From positions 1 through 64,000 of the forward strand of contig NZ_PJIP01000012.1 in NCBI RefSeq assembly GCF_002929375.1: a stretch of DNA of 64,000 nucleotides, written 5' to 3'. Below, in pieces: positions 27,312 to 35,389 of the stretch. Source of the DNA: Arthrobacter sp. DWC3. Its GTDB lineage: Bacteria; Actinomycetota; Actinomycetes; Actinomycetales; Micrococcaceae. Below the pieces are notes generated by a model. The model did not search any database. It worked only from the letters and a program-made list of their open reading frames with translations, and was not told where the DNA came from. Both the position numbers and the translations under genes were made by a program. Every line of letters begins with the position of its first letter. Positions within the stretch are counted from its first letter, which is position 1.

Positions 27312-28693
27312 CCCACTCCCCAGCAGTGCGGGCGGGAACGCCCGCCCCGAAGGGCCCGTGGCGCGACAGCCTCGGGAACGCAAGTATCCGCTCCGCGCAG
27401 GTCCTCATGGTCCTGGTGCTGGCCGTGGTGGCGGTGTACGCGCTGATCCAGGTGCGGCTCGTGGTCATCCCGATGCTCCTGGCACTCATCCTGGCCGCCG
27501 CGATCGGTCCGTTCGTCCTCTGGCTGCGACGGAAGGGCTGGGGTCCGTCGCTCGCCACCGGCGTCTCCTTCCTCCTGCTCCTGGTCCTCTTCGGCGGACT
27601 CATCACGGGCATCGTGTTCGCCGTGGTGGGGCAGGCCGGCGAACTCGCCTCCTCCGCCACGGAAGGCTTCGACCAGCTCTACGAGCTCGCCCGGAACGGC
27701 CCCATCCCGATCGAGGACGCGCAGATCGAGCAGGCACGTGACGCGGTGGTCGACTTCGCGACCAGCAGCACGGCGGGCGCAGGTGCCATCTCGGGCCTCA
27801 GCGCGGCCGGCAACTTCGTGGCCGGAGCCCTGCTCATGGTCGTCATCCTCTTCTTCTTCCTCAAGGACGGCGAGAAGATCTGGGCGTTCATGCTGCGCGC
27901 GTTCAAGGGCAAGCGCCTCGTGAAGGCCCGGCGTGTCGGCTACAGCAGCATGGCCGTCCTCGGCGGCTATGTGCGCGGCACGGCCATCGTGGCGCTCGTC
28001 GACTCCGTCTTCATCGGGATCGCCCTTGTGGTCCTCGGCGTCCCGCTCGCCCTGCCGCTCGCCGCGATCGTGTTTATCGGCGCCTTCATCCCGCTGGTCG
28101 GCGCAACCCTGGCCGGTGTGCTCGCCGCCCTGATCGCCCTCGTGGCCAACGGGCCGTTCGTGGCCCTCATGGTCATCATCGTGGTGATCGTGGTGAACCA
28201 GCTCGAGGGCAACTTCCTGCAGCCCGTGGTCATGGGCCGCACGCTGCAGGTCCACGCCCTCGTCATCCTGCTCGCACTGACCGCCGGCACCATCCTGGCC
28301 GGGATCATCGGTGCCATCCTCTCCGTGCCCGTCGCGGCCGTCGGCTGGGCCGCCATCAAGGCCTGGAACCAGGAGAAGGACGAGGAGATCACCGCAGCGG
28401 AGGTCGACAAGGCCGAGAAACTGACGGCCCTCGACGAGACCGGACACGGCCTGAGTTCCACGCCCAAGGAGGAGCAGGCAGCCAAGGTGGCGCAGGCCGG
28501 CATCGCGGTCGACGACGCCGACGACCGTCCCAGCACGCAGGAACGCAAGGTCGAGGGCCACGACGACGACGACCGGGACGGTGCCGACAGCTTCGACGGC
28601 TCACGTGCCCTCGACGGCTCCCGCACCTCCGACCCGTCCCGGGCTCCCGGCACCACGGGCCGCCACGGAGGGTCCTCGCCCGCGGGACACTGA
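27308..28693 (+). CDS. AI-2E family permease
   Basis: 461 residues. The membrane part (about 25-350) shows the AI-2E/TqsA/PerM pattern: VRLVVIPMLLALILAAAIGPFVLWLRRKG in two early helices, FFFLKDGEKIW after the middle, then IPLVGATLAGVLAAL and the EGNFLQPVVMGR motif. A hydrophilic tail of about 100 residues is rich in Asp, Arg and Ser (DDRDGADSFDGSRALDGSR) and looks disordered. Family members include exporters and Na/H-type antiporters, so autoinducer transport should not be assumed. Coupled to the acyl-CoA ligase gene. Confidence 0.88.
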   Translation: MTHSPAVRAGTPAPKGPWRDSLGNASIRSAQVLMVLVLAVVAVYALIQVRLVVIPMLLALILAAAIGPFVLWLRRKGWGPSLATGVSFLLLLVLFGGLITGIVFAVVGQAGELASSATEGFDQLYELARNGPIPIEDAQIEQARDAVVDFATSSTAGAGAISGLSAAGNFVAGALLMVVILFFFLKDGEKIWAFMLRAFKGKRLVKARRVGYSSMAVLGGYVRGTAIVALVDSVFIGIALVVLGVPLALPLAAIVFIGAFIPLVGATLAGVLAALIALVANGPFVALMVIIVVIVVNQLEGNFLQPVVMGRTLQVHALVILLALTAGTILAGIIGAILSVPVAAVGWAAIKAWNQEKDEEITAAEVDKAEKLTALDETGHGLSSTPKEEQAAKVAQAGIAVDDADDRPSTQERKVEGHDDDDRDGADSFDGSRALDGSRTSDPSRAPGTTGRHGGSSPAGH

Positions 28694-28820
28694 TCCGATA
28701 CTGACCGGACACTGATCGATCCTGAGCGGGCGGCCCGGGCACGCTGCCGGTCGACGGGCGACTCGTGCCCGGCAGAGGGGCCCGGCAGTAGAGGGGCCCG
28801 GCACGCAGGAACGCGCACGA

Positions 28821-28860
28821 CGTAGAAGGGCTCCCGGCACAGGCCGGGAGCCCTTCTACG
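28821..28860. terminator. Bidirectional terminator between AI-2E permease and symporter genes
   Basis: A perfect 18-bp stem (28821-28838 with 28843-28860) with a 4-nt loop lies between the two convergent stop codons. It is followed by TACTGTC on the plus side and can serve both strands. Confidence 0.85.
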
Positions 28861-28959
28861 TACTGTCACGGTCATGAGCCCGTCACCGACCGACGCGCGG
28901 TGGGTGACGTCCGCTGCCGGTCCGCACCGGCGGGTGACTGCGGTGCCGGTGCGGCGCGG

Positions 28960-30474
28960 TCAGCGGGTCGCGTCGATCGGGACGTCGTCGGGGACCTCGC
29001 CGGCGACCCGCCGGTCCCAGGCCGCCATGACGTCCGGGTCGGTGGGGCGCGTGGCGACCGAGACGACTGCGTAGACGATCGCGGACACCGCGAGACCCCA
29101 GTAGATGGGCTCGTTGGCGTAGATGCCGTCGTACTGGACCTCCGCCGTGACCTCCAGGTAGGTCATGACGCCGAGCGTCACGAGGGTCCCGGCCGCCATG
29201 GACGCGCCGGCGCCGACCCCGTTGCCGCGGCGCCAGACGAGGCCGCCGAGGATCGCCACGAGGAGCCCGCCCACGAGGATGTCGTAGGCGATGGTCAGGG
29301 CCGCCACGACGTCCTGCACGATCACGGCGAGGGCGATCGTCACGAGCCCGAGGCCGAGGACCCACCAGCGACTGGAGGCGACGTCGTGGTCCGACGTCGC
29401 ACGCTCGGTGCCGCCCCGGCCGTCCGTCGCCCCGCGACCGAACCAGCCGGCCACGAACGGCACGACGTCGGTCCTCGCCACGGTGGCGGCGGCGATCAGT
29501 GCGCCGGAAGCGGTGGACATCATGGCCGCGACGGCCGCTGCGAGGACGAGGCCGCCGATGCCCACGGGCAGGACGTTCAGGGCGACGTCGGCATAGACGT
29601 CGTCACGCGACTCGATGGCGGGCAGGATCACGCTGGCGCTCATGCCGATGATGGCACCCGCGATGCCGTAGAGGATGCAGTAGATCCCCGCCGCGGAGCC
29701 GCCCCACCGGGCGATCTCCGGCGTGCGTGAGGTGAAGACGCGCTGCCAGATGTCCTGGCCGATGAGGAGCCCCAGCGTGTAGACCACGAAGTAGGTGATG
29801 ATGCTCTGCGCGCCGATCCCGGTGATGCTGAAGAACTCGTCGCCTGCGCGCTCCGCGATCCCGGAGAAGCCGCCCGCCGCCGCGAGGGAGAAGGGCAGCA
29901 TGAGCGCGAACACGCCGATGGTCTTGATGACGAACTGGGCCATGTCGGCGAGGGTGATCGACCACATGCCGCCGATCGTCGAGTAGACGAGCACGATCGC
30001 GCCACCGACGGCGATGGAGAGCGCGCGGTCCCAGCCGAACAGCACCACGAAGATGGTGGCGTAGGCGCCTGTCGAGGTGGCGCAGAGCATGAGCGTGTAG
30101 GCGAGCATCACGATGCCCGACACGCGCGTGGCCCGGTGCCCGTAGCGCAGGGTGAGCATCTGCGAGACCGTGTAGATCTTGAGCCGCTGGATGGTGGGGG
30201 CGAACAGGAGGCTGAGCAGCAGTACGCCGGTACCGATGGCCACCACGAGCCACATGCCGGAGATGCCGTACTGGTAGCCGAGGCCCACGCCGCCCACGGT
30301 AGACGCTCCACCGAGGACGACGGCGGCCATGGTGCCCGTGTAGAGGAGGGGGCCGAGGCGCCGGCCGGCTACGAGGTAGTCGCTGGCGTTACGTGTGCGG
30401 GACTTGCCCCACCAGCCGAAGCCCAGCATGGCGACGAGATAGGCCACCACGATGGCTATATTGAGTGCTTGCAT
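28960..30474 (-). CDS. Sodium:solute symporter family transporter
   Basis: 504 residues; ATG 30474 has GGAAGG upstream. About 13 membrane segments with SSS-family features: FGWWGKSRTRNASDYLVAGRRLGP near the start, STVGGVGLGYQYGISGMWL, a QMLTLRYGHRATR loop, and MMSTASGALIAAATVARTDVV near 330. SSS proteins couple Na+ to uptake of sugars, amino acids, urea, polyamines and the like. It is divergent from a PuuR-like XRE-cupin regulator with a palindrome-rich gap. An organic nitrogen or guanidino compound is a reasonable substrate guess from the neighbours. Confidence 0.92.
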   Translation of the reverse strand: MQALNIAIVVAYLVAMLGFGWWGKSRTRNASDYLVAGRRLGPLLYTGTMAAVVLGGASTVGGVGLGYQYGISGMWLVVAIGTGVLLLSLLFAPTIQRLKIYTVSQMLTLRYGHRATRVSGIVMLAYTLMLCATSTGAYATIFVVLFGWDRALSIAVGGAIVLVYSTIGGMWSITLADMAQFVIKTIGVFALMLPFSLAAAGGFSGIAERAGDEFFSITGIGAQSIITYFVVYTLGLLIGQDIWQRVFTSRTPEIARWGGSAAGIYCILYGIAGAIIGMSASVILPAIESRDDVYADVALNVLPVGIGGLVLAAAVAAMMSTASGALIAAATVARTDVVPFVAGWFGRGATDGRGGTERATSDHDVASSRWWVLGLGLVTIALAVIVQDVVAALTIAYDILVGGLLVAILGGLVWRRGNGVGAGASMAAGTLVTLGVMTYLEVTAEVQYDGIYANEPIYWGLAVSAIVYAVVSVATRPTDPDVMAAWDRRVAGEVPDDVPIDATR

Positions 30475-30517
30475 GGACGAGCCTTCCGGTCGAGATTCCC
30501 GCGTCGATGCCCTGTGA

Positions 30518-30564
30518 GCAACTAATGTTGCCTAGTAAGCTACTCGTGACGCGGGTCACGCGTC
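30518..30564. promoter_or_regulatory. Cluster of three inverted repeats in the symporter/regulator divergent region
   Basis: GCAAC-taat-GTTGC (30518-30531), AGTA-agc-TACT (30534-30544) and GACGCG-ggtca-CGCGTC (30548-30564) lie side by side between the two divergent starts. They are good candidates for operator sites of the adjacent XRE-cupin regulator, possibly with autoregulation. No experimental motif is known to me for this subgroup. Confidence 0.45.
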
Positions 30565-30643
30565 AACCATGGCAAGCTCGATGAAGGCCGCCGTCCTTCC
30601 CGGGACGAGGGAGCTTCCCGGAGCGCCGTAGGAGAGGACACGC

Positions 30644-31222
30644 ATGAAGGCCCTGCCCGTCGAGCCCACCAATATGCCGGTCGCGATCGGCTCGCGCATC
30701 CGTGCCGTGCGGCAGGCGCAGCGCATGACGATCGAGCAGGTGGCGGACTCCACCGGCCTGACGAAGGGCTTCCTCAGCAGGGTGGAGCGTGACCTCACGT
30801 CGCCGTCCGTCGCCTCGCTCGTGACCCTGTGCCAGGTGCTGTCCATCTCGATCGGCGACCTGTTCCAGGTGCCCGAGACACACCTGACGCGCTCGGCGGA
30901 CGCGCCCCGGATCAGCCTCGGCGGTCAGGGCATCAACGAGCGGCTCATGACCGCCCGCTCGGAACGCCGGCTCCAGATGATCCGTGCCGTCGTGGAGCCC
31001 CGCGGCAAGGGCGAGGACGAGCTCTACTCGGTGGACTGCGAGGTGGAGACGCTGCACGTGGTCGAGGGCCGCTTCGTGCTGATCTTCTCCAACGACCGCT
31101 ACGAGCTGGAGGCCGGCGACACCGTCACCTTCCCGGGCCGCGAGCCCCACACGTGGCTCAACCCGGATGACCGCGAGGCCGTCGTGCTGTGGACGCTGGT
31201 GCCGGCGGCCTCGCGGAAGTAG
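30644..31222 (+). CDS. XRE-type regulator with cupin domain (PuuR-like)
   Basis: 192 residues; ATG 30644 has AGGAGAGG upstream. The helix-turn-helix (about 16-72) reads IGSRIRAVRQAQRMTIEQVA, TGLTKGFLSRVERD and SPSVASLVTLCQ. The C-terminal cupin (about 120-188) has VETLHVVEGRF and LEAGDTVTFPGREPHTW, where a small effector would bind. The architecture equals PuuR, the putrescine-catabolism repressor of E. coli, and relatives that control amino-acid and polyamine pathways. Position between the symporter and the agmatinase/decarboxylase genes suggests it controls this locus. Confidence 0.9.
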   Translation: MKALPVEPTNMPVAIGSRIRAVRQAQRMTIEQVADSTGLTKGFLSRVERDLTSPSVASLVTLCQVLSISIGDLFQVPETHLTRSADAPRISLGGQGINERLMTARSERRLQMIRAVVEPRGKGEDELYSVDCEVETLHVVEGRFVLIFSNDRYELEAGDTVTFPGREPHTWLNPDDREAVVLWTLVPAASRK

Positions 31223-31226
31223 GCGC

Positions 31227-33173
31227 TCAGCCCACGTGCACCCACGGCCGCTTGGTCACGTCCGGTTCCGCTGCGCGGAGCACCTCGCGCGTGACGGGTG
31301 CGATCTCGCCCTCGCCGGTGAAGAGGAACTTGAACAGGTTGGCCACGGGGTCGCCCTCGGTCCAGCGGAAGTACACATGGGGCATGAGCCCCGTGATGTC
31401 GCGGACGTGCAGCATGACGGCGGCGATGGTGTTCGGCACGTTGGAGCTGTGGACCTCGAGGATGCGGTAGCCGTGCCGCACCACGCCGCGCACGCGCAGC
31501 TCGGTCTCGAACTCGGACGAGTCGTCCACCGTCACCTCGATGAAAAGCGGGCGGGCGGTGCTCGGGAAGTGCGAGACGGCGCAGGCGTGCTGGAGCTTGT
31601 GCCGGTAGGCCGAGCCGCTGAGACGCTTCGGTTCGTGCGCGATCAGGAGGATGTCGCCGTCGTCCTGCGAGCTCACGAAGGACAGCGCCGCCTCGTCCAT
31701 CCGGATGCTCGTGGCCCGCAGCTCGAACGCGCGGCGCGAGCGGGAGATGAACGAGATCACGATGATGCCGAGGATGAAGCACGTGGCGATCTTGAGGCCG
31801 TCGGGGCGCTCGATCATGTTGACGGCCGTGGTCAGGACGAACACCGCCGTCGCGATGCCGAAACCGATGGTCAGGCCGCGCTGGTGCTTGCGGTGCGCCG
31901 AGAGCGTGACCGCGACCGAGGCCGACGTAATGAGGGCGAGGACACCGGTGGCGTACGCGCCGCCCTGGGCCTCGACGTCGGCCCGGAAGAAGAGGGTGAC
32001 GAGGATGGCGATGAGCGTGATGACCAGCACCAGGGGGCGCACTGCCTTCGCCCAGGCCGGGGCCATGCCGTAGCGGGGGAGGTAGCGCGGCACGAGGTTC
32101 AGCAGGCCGGTCATCGCGGACGCGCCGGCGAACCAGAGGATGCCGATGGTGGAGATGTCGTACGCGGTGCCGAAGCCGTCGCCGAGGTAGAGGTGCGCGA
32201 GGTACGCCAGGGCGCGGCCGTTGGCGGGGCCGCCCTCCTCGAAGGCCTCGGCGGGGATCAGCAGCGTGGTGACGAAGCTCGAGGCGATCAGGAAGCCGCT
32301 CATGATGAGCGCGGCCGAGGTGAGGAGCTTGTGGGCGCCGGCGATCCGGCCGGCCGGGTTCTCCTCGGTGTCGCCGGGCTTGCCGTCGATCTGCGGCATG
32401 ACCACCACGCCGGTCTCGAAGCCCGAGAGCCCGAGCGCGAGGCGCGGGAAGATCAGCACGGCGAGGCCGAGCATGATCAGCGGGTTCCCGTGCTGCGTGG
32501 TCAGCGCCGTCCACCAGTTCCCCACGAGGCCGCCCTGCTCGACGATCTGCACGACCGAGACGACGACGACGCACAGGTTCAGCACGAGGAACGCCGCGAC
32601 GAGCGCGACGGCGATGCCGATGGCCTCGCGGAAGCCGCGGAGGAAGACGCCGGAGAGCAGCCCGAGGAACACCACGGTGATGAGGACCTCCTGGCCGTGC
32701 AGCCAGGCCGGCGCGAAGGGGTTCTCGATGAGGTGCGCGCTCGCGTCGGCGGCGGAGAGGGTCATGGTGATGAGGAAGCTCGTGGCGGCGAAGCCGAGCA
32801 GCACCAGCACGAAGATCTTGCCCCGCCATTTGGGCAGCAGCTTCTCGAGCATGGCGATCGAGCCCTCGCCGCGAGGGCTCTCCGACGCGACGCGCTTGTA
32901 CACCGGGAGCGCGCCGAAGAGCGTCACGGCGACGAGGATCAGGGTCGCGAGCGGGGACAGGACGCCGGCCGCGGCAGCGGCGATGGCGGGCTGGTAGCCG
33001 AGGGTCGAGAAGTAGTCGACACCCGTGAGGCACATGACCTTCCACCACGGCTGGGTCCGCTCCGGCTCGGGTTGATGGCTGCTGGGCTGCGCGGGCTCGT
33101 TGAGCAGCCAGCGCCCGAGGCGCTTCCTGCTCTGTGCCTGGGGCCGCGGTGGGGTGCGTACGGAAGAGCTCAC
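31227..33173 (-). CDS. Large APC-superfamily permease with cytoplasmic C-terminal domain
   Basis: 648 residues from a GTG at 33173. A 45-residue hydrophilic head is followed by about 12 membrane segments (47-465) starting [19 protein letters not shown], with [12 protein letters not shown] in the middle. The C-terminal soluble domain (about 480-648) has [20 protein letters not shown] and [14 protein letters not shown]. The long C-domain recalls KUP/KimA-type potassium importers as well as amino-acid permeases, so the substrate is open. It converges on the regulator with only four bases between stops, and shares a 238-bp divergent region with the lipoprotein gene. Confidence 0.85.
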   Translation of the reverse strand: MSSSVRTPPRPQAQSRKRLGRWLLNEPAQPSSHQPEPERTQPWWKVMCLTGVDYFSTLGYQPAIAAAAAGVLSPLATLILVAVTLFGALPVYKRVASESPRGEGSIAMLEKLLPKWRGKIFVLVLLGFAATSFLITMTLSAADASAHLIENPFAPAWLHGQEVLITVVFLGLLSGVFLRGFREAIGIAVALVAAFLVLNLCVVVVSVVQIVEQGGLVGNWWTALTTQHGNPLIMLGLAVLIFPRLALGLSGFETGVVVMPQIDGKPGDTEENPAGRIAGAHKLLTSAALIMSGFLIASSFVTTLLIPAEAFEEGGPANGRALAYLAHLYLGDGFGTAYDISTIGILWFAGASAMTGLLNLVPRYLPRYGMAPAWAKAVRPLVLVITLIAILVTLFFRADVEAQGGAYATGVLALITSASVAVTLSAHRKHQRGLTIGFGIATAVFVLTTAVNMIERPDGLKIATCFILGIIVISFISRSRRAFELRATSIRMDEAALSFVSSQDDGDILLIAHEPKRLSGSAYRHKLQHACAVSHFPSTARPLFIEVTVDDSSEFETELRVRGVVRHGYRILEVHSSNVPNTIAAVMLHVRDITGLMPHVYFRWTEGDPVANLFKFLFTGEGEIAPVTREVLRAAEPDVTKRPWVHVG

Positions 33174-33204
33174 CCGATCACAGTAGGTCCGGCCCCACCG
33201 CCGT

Positions 33205-33240
33205 CCGCCCGTCTTAACGCTTCCTTAACAGGCCGGGCGG
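33205..33240. promoter_or_regulatory. 11-bp-period CTTAAC direct repeat inside an inverted repeat
   Basis: CTTAAC at 33213-33218 and 33224-33229 are spaced exactly 11 bp start to start. They are bracketed by CCGCCCG (33205-33211) and CGGGCGG (33234-33240). An 11-bp direct repeat is the usual arrangement for OmpR/PhoB-type response regulators. It lies 32-67 bp upstream of the APC permease start. Confidence 0.4.
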
Positions 33241-33411
33241 ATGGCGTCCGTCACAGCGTGCGTTGCGGCTCGGTCCGGGCCTGCGACGGCGACGTGCCGC
33301 AAATGTTGCTGAAGTGAAACCCGCGCGCGCTCGCAGGAGCGGTCACCGGACCTAGGGTGAGGGGACGGATGCGGCGACGCCGGTCCGCCCACCGACGGGG
33401 GAAACGATCAC

Positions 33412-34299
33412 ATGAGGACCAGAGTCACACTCTCCATCGCACTCGCCGCCGCCATCGGCCTCTCGGGCTGCACCGGAGCATCGGACGCCGACCCCGCCGT
33501 CGAGGCGGACGGCACATCCTCCACATCGACCGCGAGCACGTCCTCGCCGTCGTCGGACTCGCCGTCATCTCCCTCGCCGGGATCGACGGCAGGCGCGACC
33601 AGGGGCGCGACCCCGGGTGCGGCGGCCACACCGAGCGCCGCGGCAGGTTCGAGCGCGACGGCGACTCCATCGGCGGAGGCGCCACCGGGCACGCCGGGCA
33701 CGCCGGGCACGCCGGGTGTCGTCCGCCCCGACATCGGGCCCTCCCGGCTCGACCCGACCATGCAGCTGCTCACCACCGCCGACGGGCTCTACTCCTTCTC
33801 GATGCCGGTCGACTGGTCGGCAGTGACCCTCGAACCGACCGATGCGCCGGACGACGGGGCCGGCCTCAGCCGTACGGCCTACTCCATCCGTACTGCGGCC
33901 GGAGTCGAGATGGCCGTGTTCTCGGGCGGCGTCCCGGGGGACGGGGCAGCCCTCCCGAGTCCCGGGCACGTGCTCCTCGACGCAGAGGAGCTGCCCGCGC
34001 TCTCCCAGCAGGTCGAGGGATCCGATCTGCCCGTCACCTACGTGTTCGACCACTTCCCGGATCCCGTGACCGGGTCGACCACGTATCTGGCGCGGCTCCA
34101 CCTCGGCACGGTCCCCGCGGACGGAACCTACGGGGCGCCCCTCGGCCTCGTACCCCTCGGATCCAACGGCCTCGTGGTCTTCACGGCCAGCTTCGACGCG
34201 ACCCGCTTCCCCGACCCCGCCGCTGCGCGCGCATGGATGGCCTCCGACGAGTACGCCGCAGTACGGGGGATGTTCACGTCCCTCACGTTCAACGGTTGA
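33412..34299 (+). CDS. Secreted lipoprotein of unknown function
   Basis: 295 residues; ATG 33412 has GGGGGAAA upstream. Signal peptide with lipobox IGLSGC places the lipidated cysteine at about residue 20. A Ser/Thr/Pro/Ala/Gly-rich linker (about 25-110) holds a GTP repeat (PGTPGTPGTPG). The folded C-terminal domain (115-295) begins MQLLTTADGLYSFSMPVDWSAV and ends in MFTSLTFNG, like other actinobacterial lipoproteins with a photosystem-II-P-like beta fold (weak resemblance). Function unknown. It is separated by 85 bp from the ureohydrolase. Confidence 0.8.
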   Translation: MRTRVTLSIALAAAIGLSGCTGASDADPAVEADGTSSTSTASTSSPSSDSPSSPSPGSTAGATRGATPGAAATPSAAAGSSATATPSAEAPPGTPGTPGTPGVVRPDIGPSRLDPTMQLLTTADGLYSFSMPVDWSAVTLEPTDAPDDGAGLSRTAYSIRTAAGVEMAVFSGGVPGDGAALPSPGHVLLDAEELPALSQQVEGSDLPVTYVFDHFPDPVTGSTTYLARLHLGTVPADGTYGAPLGLVPLGSNGLVVFTASFDATRFPDPAAARAWMASDEYAAVRGMFTSLTFNG

Positions 34300-34384
34300 C
34301 CCGTCTTCTACCGCGGAATAGCCTTGTGCAAAACCTTTGATGCATATTGGGCAACTCCGCGCGGGCGAGAGGGGTCCGGACGGG

Positions 34385-35389
34385 ATGGAAGCTGTGGAAG
34401 AACTGCGCGTCACAGGAGGCGGGCACGTGGGCCCGATCGACTCCTCCCGTATTCCCCGCTACGCAGGGGCGGCCACCTTCGCACGCCTGCCGCGCCTCGA
34501 CCAGGTGGACCGCGCGGACGTCGCGGTCGTCGGTGTCCCCTTCGACTCCGGCGTCTCCTACCGGCCCGGCGCCCGGTTCGGTGGCAACCACATCCGTGAG
34601 GCCTCGCGCCTCCTCCGTCCCTACAACCCGGCCCTCGACGTCTCGCCCTTCGAGCGCGTGCAGGTGGCAGACGCCGGCGACATGGCGGTCAACCCCTTCA
34701 ACATCCACGAGGCCATCGAGACGGTGCAGCAGAACGCGCTGGACCTGACCGCCGACGGCGCACGCCTGGTCACGCTCGGCGGCGACCACACCATCGCGCT
34801 ACCACTGCTGCGGGCGGCCGCCGAACGGGCGGGATCGCCCGTGGCCATGCTGCACTTCGACGCCCACCTGGACACCTGGGACACCTACTTCGGCGCCGAA
34901 TACACGCACGGCACACCCTTCCGCCGCGCCGTGGAGGAGGGAATCCTCGACACCGAGGCCATCTCCCACGTCGGTACCCGCGGCCCGCTCTACGGCGTCC
35001 GGGACCTCGAGGACGACCGCCGCTTCGGCTTCGGCATCGTGACCTCCTCGGACGTCTACCGCCAGGGCGTCGACGAAGTGGTCGACAGGCTGCGAACGCG
35101 CATCGGCGACCGGCCGCTCTACGTCTCGGTGGACATCGACGTCCTGGACCCCGCGCACGCGCCCGGTACCGGCACGCCCGAGGCCGGCGGCATCACGAGC
35201 CGCGAACTGCTCGAGATCCTGCGCGGCCTGCGCGGTCTGAACCTCGTCGGTGCCGACGTCGTCGAGGTGGCTCCCGCCTACGACCACGCCGAGATGACCG
35301 GCGTCGCAGCCTCCCACGTCGCCTACGACCTCGTGACGCTGATGGCCGACACCCTCACGCCCGCCCCCACGACTCCCGAGGACCACTGA
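34385..35389 (+). CDS. Ureohydrolase: agmatinase or guanidinobutyrase
   Basis: 334 residues from ATG 34385 (GAGAGGGG upstream; ATGs at 34337 and 34340 are alternatives). The two-manganese ligands of the arginase/agmatinase fold are visible: the histidine of LGGDHT, the aspartates and histidine of [10 protein letters not shown], and the pair in [22 protein letters not shown]. It releases urea from a guanidino substrate such as agmatine (giving putrescine) or 4-guanidinobutyrate (giving GABA). It overlaps the AruI-like decarboxylase by one base; that partner favours guanidinobutyrate in the 2-ketoarginine pathway (inference). Confidence 0.9.
   Translation: MEAVEELRVTGGGHVGPIDSSRIPRYAGAATFARLPRLDQVDRADVAVVGVPFDSGVSYRPGARFGGNHIREASRLLRPYNPALDVSPFERVQVADAGDMAVNPFNIHEAIETVQQNALDLTADGARLVTLGGDHTIALPLLRAAAERAGSPVAMLHFDAHLDTWDTYFGAEYTHGTPFRRAVEEGILDTEAISHVGTRGPLYGVRDLEDDRRFGFGIVTSSDVYRQGVDEVVDRLRTRIGDRPLYVSVDIDVLDPAHAPGTGTPEAGGITSRELLEILRGLRGLNLVGADVVEVAPAYDHAEMTGVAASHVAYDLVTLMADTLTPAPTTPEDH

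Noticed and set aside
27308-28693. Quorum-sensing autoinducer-2 exporter
   Set aside because: Only the family name implies this; no lsr or luxS genes are in the window and members have other roles.
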